Assembly (NCBI RefSeq): GCF_001293395.1
Contig: NW_015438367.1
Location: forward strand, 446,357 to 510,356
Length of the DNA stretch: 64,000 nucleotides
Source of the DNA: Leptomonas pyrrhocoris
Taxonomy: Eukaryota > Euglenozoa > Kinetoplastea > Trypanosomatida > Trypanosomatidae
Direction: 5' to 3'
Made by a program: the position numbers and the translations under genes
Part shown: positions 59,382 through 64,000 of the stretch, piece by piece
How the letters are laid out: each line of letters opens with the position of its first letter
Position numbering within the stretch: position 1 is the first letter of the stretch
The notes under the pieces: generated by a model
Database searches by the model: none
The model's input: the letters and a program-made list of their open reading frames with translations, nothing else
Told to the model about the DNA's origin: nothing

Positions 59382-59413
<32 letters not shown>

Positions 59414-59842
59414 TGTCCGTAGAGCACGGCCGCTCCGCACTCCATCAAAGGCTGAGGGGAAGCTGCCGTTTTTTGTTTCTAGATCACTTTCAGGGTTGGA
59501 CTGCGCTGTTCTCTGCGTCCCAGCCAGCAGCCCACGTACCCCCCCCCTCTGTGGACTCACTCCGCAGCAAAAGACGCTCGCTTCCACAAACGGAGCGTTG
59601 CTTTTGCCGAAAGCCTATCCGGAGGCGCACTCCCTTTTCTTTGCGTTTAAGAATAGCTCGTATTCTCGTCTCTTCTTACTTCCCCAACACCGTCGTCTAT
59701 GTTCCCATTCGGCGGGGGTTCACTACGGCCAGCTCCTGATCGTTTTCCCCCCACACAACACACATATCGAATTTAATTCCTTTTGTCAAGGGAGAATCTC
59801 CAAAAAACAAAAAAAACTATCTTTTGTGTACAGTTCTCCTGA
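59097..59842 (+). other. Intergenic spacer with CT/GT microsatellite
   Basis: No gene is seen. A (TC)n run at 59382-59396 is followed directly by (GT)10 at 59397-59416. Several T/C tracts follow; cttttgtgtacag ends in AG at 59832-59833, 9 nt before the next ATG. Confidence 0.6.
59382..59416. repeat. Compound (TC)n(GT)n microsatellite
   Basis: About seven TC units followed by ten GT units, read directly. Confidence 0.85.
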
Positions 59843-61438
59843 ATGAGGCGAGTTTGTGCGGGGACGGCGCGTGTGAGCGGCGGGGCATCCCCAGCTGGCA
59901 CCTTAGGCAGAGCGTCGCTGTCGTGCGGAGGTACCCTCACAGCTCCGGCGTACCTCTCCTCATCACCGTTTTTCATTCGTACGCCTCACCGATGCGCTTC
60001 CTCTGTGGCTGGTGGTGGCGGTGGACGAGACGATGTGAGTTTCTTTCAGAAGTTGAAGAATCTCTACCGCGAATTTCAGCTATCGCAGGACCGCAAGCTG
60101 GACGCCGTGGCCGCGGAGGAGGCGCAGGAAGGTCTAAACAGCTTCTTCGAAGATGAGCACCGCGATGATCCGCGGCATCCATCGTCGTCGAGTAGCAGAG
60201 GCTCTTCTGACGACGGCAGCACCCATCCGCGTGACTCTCCGCTCATCTCGTGCAACCCCAATTTGTGCCCCCGCAGCGTGTTGTTTGTGCCTGGTTCAAA
60301 GCCGCGTGCGATGGAGAAGATTCCCAGTCTGAGCGCCGATTGCTTTATACTAGACCTGGAGGACAGCGTCGGCGTGGGCTCGAAGCGCCAGGCGCGGGAG
60401 AACATTCGAAGCTTCGTGGAAGGCTTGCAGAAGACGCGCCGCATGCACCGCGATGCGCAGGTGTCCGGTATGGTGAACGCCTTCCTGCAAAAGCACACCA
60501 AGAAAGTCGAGGGCTCTGCAAATGCAGACGAAGCCGGCGCCTCTTCGAGGGCTGCTAGTGGGAGGGTGCACCACAAGGTTGAACTCTTTCCTCGGCTTAT
60601 TATACGCATCAACTCCCCTGACTTCGACCCCACCACGGCGATGTTGGACCTGGAGTTGGTGGGGCTTCTCGGCCCCGCCATTGAGGGCGTTGCAATCCCA
60701 AAGACGACCCCACGCAGCTACGCGCTCGTTAAGAATTACGTCCATCCGTCGCATCAACTGTGGGCCTTCTTCGAGGCGCCGAAGTCCGTCATCCAGGCTC
60801 CGATCATCTGCAAGCAGCAGGTGTATCAGTACGCGGTGATGGGCTACAATGACTTGAGCTTGGAGATGCAGCTGCCCATGGCCTCCGCCCCACATCTTAG
60901 CGACAACGGATTGAGCGAGGCGGTGCGGGAGTCGTTGCACATCGCCGCGCAGCTGCCGCTATGGCAGTGCACCGCGCAGGTGCTACAGGCGGCGCGCGCC
61001 TATAACATGTTCGTGCTCGATGCTGTGTTCAACGACCCGACCGACACCGCTGGCTTTCGTCGCAGTCTGCTAGAGTGCAAAGCGCTCGGCTTGAACGGCA
61101 AGACGCTGATCCACCCCAGCCAGATTGAGCCAACAAACGCCATCTACACCCCGAGCGAGGCTGAGGTGACGTGGGCGACGCGCATTATTGAGGCGGTGCG
61201 GAAGGCCAGGGGCGGGGTGGCCACCGTTGATGGTAAGATGGTCGAGGAGCTGCACAAGCGGCAGGCGGATCGGCTACTCGCGTTGCACCACAGCATCGAG
61301 GCAGAGAAGCAGCAACGGGCACGCGAGGCAGCAGAGAAGGCGAGGGCGGGTGAGACGCCGGGGGCAGGTGAGAAGGACGATGCGGAGGACGCACGTGAGC
61401 CACGGCAAACACCGTCCCGGCATCGACCGCTGCGTTAG
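59843..61438 (+). CDS. CLYBL: Mitochondrial CitE/CLYBL-like (citrate lyase beta-like) protein
   Basis: The HpcH/HpaI aldolase-fold family includes CitE, malyl-CoA and citramalyl-CoA lyases, and human CLYBL, a mitochondrial citramalyl-CoA lyase. The 531-residue protein has a presequence-like N-terminus (MRRVCAGTARVSGG, no acids for about 60 residues) and a low-complexity stretch to about 135. The core starts with RSVLFVPGSKPRAMEKI near 143, then ILDLEDSVG near 169, the RINS substrate motif (LIIRINSPDFD), MGYNDLSLEM, FVLDAVFNDPTD and GLNGKTLIHPSQIEPTN near 417. The Asp and Glu metal-site candidates are in the LEDSV and FFEAP segments. The C-terminus is a charged helix. The core is complete; the exact substrate is not determinable here. 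Confidence 0.88.
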   Translation: MRRVCAGTARVSGGASPAGTLGRASLSCGGTLTAPAYLSSSPFFIRTPHRCASSVAGGGGGRDDVSFFQKLKNLYREFQLSQDRKLDAVAAEEAQEGLNSFFEDEHRDDPRHPSSSSSRGSSDDGSTHPRDSPLISCNPNLCPRSVLFVPGSKPRAMEKIPSLSADCFILDLEDSVGVGSKRQARENIRSFVEGLQKTRRMHRDAQVSGMVNAFLQKHTKKVEGSANADEAGASSRAASGRVHHKVELFPRLIIRINSPDFDPTTAMLDLELVGLLGPAIEGVAIPKTTPRSYALVKNYVHPSHQLWAFFEAPKSVIQAPIICKQQVYQYAVMGYNDLSLEMQLPMASAPHLSDNGLSEAVRESLHIAAQLPLWQCTAQVLQAARAYNMFVLDAVFNDPTDTAGFRRSLLECKALGLNGKTLIHPSQIEPTNAIYTPSEAEVTWATRIIEAVRKARGGVATVDGKMVEELHKRQADRLLALHHSIEAEKQQRAREAAEKARAGETPGAGEKDDAEDAREPRQTPSRHRPLR

Positions 61439-62342
61439 GACTACGTGCGTTCAGAGGAAAAGTCCGTATTCAAATTACAGTGTTATCGTTACCGGTCGTG
61501 GACATCAAAAATGCTGTTTAAGTACTCTCCTAGCAGTTCAATACGTACAGTTTTGTTTTCATTTCCTTCACTTCGCGTATTCCTCTTTATTATTTCTTTT
61601 TATGTAGTTTATGCTGCTTCCTTCACAGTGAACGGTGGCGCACAAGCAGGCGGGAAAACTAAAAGCAGCGGATTCTCCTCACGTGTATCGTGTCGAACAA
61701 CGGGCGGCGGTGAAGCTTTAAGTAGCTCTCTCTCTTGTTGTTGTTTTAGACTTGAGGAGGTGCGAGAAGTCCCTGTGCTGTTGTCTTGATGGGTGCGGGC
61801 GCAGGTGACACACTGGCGTCTGTCCAGCAAAACACACACGCACACAAGCAGCGACACGTAGCGAAAGATCTCGTTGTGCTTTGGGGCTCGCACACGAACA
61901 AATGCCCTCTTCGCTACTCCTGCACAACTGTCTCCTTCCGGCGCATTTGCGAATGCTCTCCTCTCGTTCACTTCCCAGCTGGGCGCTCTTTCTTTTTTCT
62001 GCCGAATTCCTCCTTCCTCTTTCTTTTGTTCTTGTTGATGAGTAACAGAGGAACAGAGGAGCGAACACGTGCGAAGAGACACCTGTCCTCCACCTTCTGC
62101 TTCTTCACTAAAAGAGAAGAGTACTAGTATTACCCGCACCAAGAGAGCAAGACCTATCTCGGAATACCGCGACGCAGCGCTTGACTGTGCGAACGGACGT
62201 CCTTCGACGACGGGCGTTACCAACACAGTAGTTCTCTAAAATATTTTCCAGTTTTCTGCTGTTCCGTCGCTTTCCCCGTGTGTGTGTGTGTGTGCGTGCG
62301 TTCTCGCTTTCTTGTTCGTGCCGAGTGCGCCTTGTTCGATTC
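61439..62342 (+). other. Intergenic spacer
   Basis: No gene is seen. T/C tracts at 61540-61600 and 61985-62035, a GT run at 62278-62294 and T/C-rich sequence up to about 62320. Confidence 0.6.
62278..62294. repeat. (GT)n microsatellite upstream of the kinase gene
   Basis: About eight GT units, 49 nt before the kinase ATG. Confidence 0.8.
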
Positions 62343-64000
62343 ATGTCTGGCGGCGGAGAGCAAGCGTCGGCCAGTGGCGACGGCACCGCTGCGTGTCGTC
62401 AGTGCGGCTCCACGTACCACAAAACAAGCGCCAAGTTTTGTAGTCGATGCGGCGCGTCGCGCGAGATAGCAGGCAACGGCAGCCGCAGTAACGGTGGGGG
62501 TGGGAAAGGGAAAGCGAGCGGGGGGCTTGATGACACGGTGCGTAGCTTAGCGGCCACTGCAAATGGGCTGGCTGGGCCGATGAAGCCTCCGCTTCTCTCC
62601 TTTACCGCGGTGGAAGCCGGCGGGCCTGCAGAAGCGGCGGACGAGGCGGTGAAGGGCACGCTACGACCCTTCGATGTAGAACTACTGCGCCGGCACTCGC
62701 ATAAGGAGTCCTCGGCGGATGCCGTGGGGGCCCCGCTGGAGTTCCGTGATCCGAGTGAGGCGACCTCGCTGACCTCCCCCAAGCGCTGCCCTCAAAGCTC
62801 GACATCTGGGCCGGCACCACCGCCTGTTTCTGCGGCCGCATCCTCTTCTCCTACGTTGACGTCTTTATCCGCCTCACGTCCCCCCGGCCTGCATCGAGAG
62901 GCGCGCAAGTCCTCCATTTACGCGAAGGACAACGCCCTACCAGAGCTGCCGCCGGCCTCGCTGGCCGATCCTCGTCGCTTCACACGCCATCAATCGGAGT
63001 CGGAGGAAGAGCCGGAGACGAAGCTAGCCGCGACTTCGGTGAGCACCTTTAGTGGGTCCTCGGCACGTCCGCCGGCGCCACCACGCGAGCAACCGCCGTC
63101 GCACGATGGTGGTGGTGGTGGTCGACCGTCTTCCGCGTCATCGCCGTTGTCGCACACGCGAAAGCGTTCTAGCAAGAGTCAGATGCAAGAGGTCGCGGTG
63201 GAAGATGCCGCTGCGTTTGCGGACAGCGTCGTCGCCGCCGCACCTACGTCTGGCGCGAAGGAAGGAAACGAGAAACCCAAACAGAAGGCGGCGGCAGCAG
63301 AGGATGTGGGGGACGGTGAGGAGGCCACCGGGTCTCTCCTCCGCCCCTCCGCGGAGGAGGAGGCGCAGTACACGGCGTGGGCCACGCTGTCCCCTGACGG
63401 GCTGACGCCGGAGATGCTGCAGACGAGTAACGCGGGCGAGCTTCGCAAGTGGCGCAAGGGCAGCCTCATCGGCCGTGGCACGTACGGCTCCGTCTACCTC
63501 GGCCTCCTGCCCGATGGCAGCTTTTTCGCCGTGAAATCGGTCGAGCTCGGCAACCGAAAGACCGGGGCGGACCACCTGAATGCCCTGGAGCTCGTGTCCT
63601 TGTCGCGGGAGATCAACATGATGCACCGACTGCGACATCGAAATTTGTGCACCTTTAAGGGCGTCTACTACGACGCGGAAAACATGGCGATTTGTATGTT
63701 TATGGAGTACATCGGCGGTGGCTCGCTCTCTGCTCTGGTGAAGCGGTTTAAGCCGCTGCCTCCGTCGGTGGTGCGGAGCTGGACGAAGCAGCTGCTGTGC
63801 GGTCTGCTGTACCTCCACACTCAACACATTATCCACCGCGACATCAAAGGGGATAACGTGCTCGTCGACACCTCCGCCGATCCATCCTCCTTGGCGCAAA
63901 TCAAACTCGTAGACTTTGGGGCTGCGCGACGGCTGACTGATGCAGTGTCTCAGAGCAGCACGGTGATCGGGACGCCGTACTGGATGGCACCGGAGGTGGT
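62343..64000 (+). CDS. MAP3K/STE11-like protein kinase with N-terminal zinc ribbon (3' end outside window)
   Basis: The frame opens at ATG 62343 and stays open to the window edge (552 codons seen). Residues 18-36 form a zinc ribbon CRQCGSTYHKTSAKFCSRC (C18, C21, C33, C36). A Ser/Pro/Ala-rich linker follows. The kinase domain starts near 370: glycine loop IGRGTYGSVYLG, VAIK-type lysine in FAVKSV, helix C Glu in SREINMMHRLRH, hinge MEYIGGGSL, catalytic loop HRDIKGDNVLV, DFGAARRL, and activation segment GTPYWMAPEVV at the edge. HRDIKGDN, EYIGGGSL and GTPYWMAPE are typical of STE11/MAP3K kinases. All catalytic residues seen so far are intact. The substrate and pathway are unknown; the C-terminus is not in the window. 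Confidence 0.92.
   Translation, partial: MSGGGEQASASGDGTAACRQCGSTYHKTSAKFCSRCGASREIAGNGSRSNGGGGKGKASGGLDDTVRSLAATANGLAGPMKPPLLSFTAVEAGGPAEAADEAVKGTLRPFDVELLRRHSHKESSADAVGAPLEFRDPSEATSLTSPKRCPQSSTSGPAPPPVSAAASSSPTLTSLSASRPPGLHREARKSSIYAKDNALPELPPASLADPRRFTRHQSESEEEPETKLAATSVSTFSGSSARPPAPPREQPPSHDGGGGGRPSSASSPLSHTRKRSSKSQMQEVAVEDAAAFADSVVAAAPTSGAKEGNEKPKQKAAAAEDVGDGEEATGSLLRPSAEEEAQYTAWATLSPDGLTPEMLQTSNAGELRKWRKGSLIGRGTYGSVYLGLLPDGSFFAVKSVELGNRKTGADHLNALELVSLSREINMMHRLRHRNLCTFKGVYYDAENMAICMFMEYIGGGSLSALVKRFKPLPPSVVRSWTKQLLCGLLYLHTQHIIHRDIKGDNVLVDTSADPSSLAQIKLVDFGAARRLTDAVSQSSTVIGTPYWMAPEV

Noticed and set aside
1-64000. tRNA, rRNA genes or CRISPR arrays
   Set aside because: No stretch with tRNA-like arms, rRNA similarity or regularly spaced repeats was seen; a covariance-model search was not possible here.

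Overview
The window looks like nuclear DNA of a trypanosomatid (kinetoplastid) protist, probably close to Leishmania and its relatives. Every confident host gene lies on the + strand with no visible introns, so this looks like part of one polycistronic transcription unit. Genes are separated by 0.3-1.4 kb spacers rich in T/C tracts followed by AG, the signals for spliced-leader trans-splicing and coupled polyadenylation. Several proteins carry long Ala/Ser/Pro/Gly/Gln-rich insertions typical of Leishmania-like proteomes. This assignment rests on gene style and content; no database search was possible.

Layout. 1-6.3 kb: the 3' part (or all) of a WASH-complex SWIP subunit and a J-domain protein. 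6.3-11.2 kb: a long gap with a 29-nt poly-C run, a purine-rich stretch, and an old, broken tyrosine-recombinase retroelement of the VIPER/TATE (DIRS-like) type lying antisense to the genes. 11.2-18 kb: smaller, AT-richer genes: a BLUF/TEX47-like protein, a divergent cyclophilin, TRAPP subunit TRAPPC6/Trs33, a small mitochondrial membrane protein and mitochondrial translation factor IF-2. 18-24.6 kb: an IQ-motif protein and HID1. 25-33 kb: a class I histone deacetylase inside a family of three RING-finger genes, two of which also carry four EF-hands and share blocks of perfect nucleotide identity, a sign of recent gene conversion. 33.6-44 kb: a coiled-coil protein, a type I membrane protein of unknown function and MLH1. 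44-54 kb: a 3273-residue kinesin whose motor domain is stretched to nearly 1000 residues. 54.8-64 kb: a phenolic acid decarboxylase of bacterial type, a Ser-rich protein, a mitochondrial CitE/CLYBL-like lyase and the 5' part of a MAP3K-like kinase with an N-terminal zinc ribbon that runs off the right edge.

There is no operon-like functional grouping, as expected in trypanosomatids, where neighbours are co-transcribed but unrelated. Loose themes are endosome/Golgi trafficking (SWIP, TRAPPC6, HID1) and mitochondrial function (IF-2, the small membrane protein, the CLYBL-like lyase). The most noteworthy items are the RING/EF-hand gene pair with mosaic identity, the expanded kinesin motor, the bacterial-type decarboxylase, the BLUF-like protein and the fossil retroelement.
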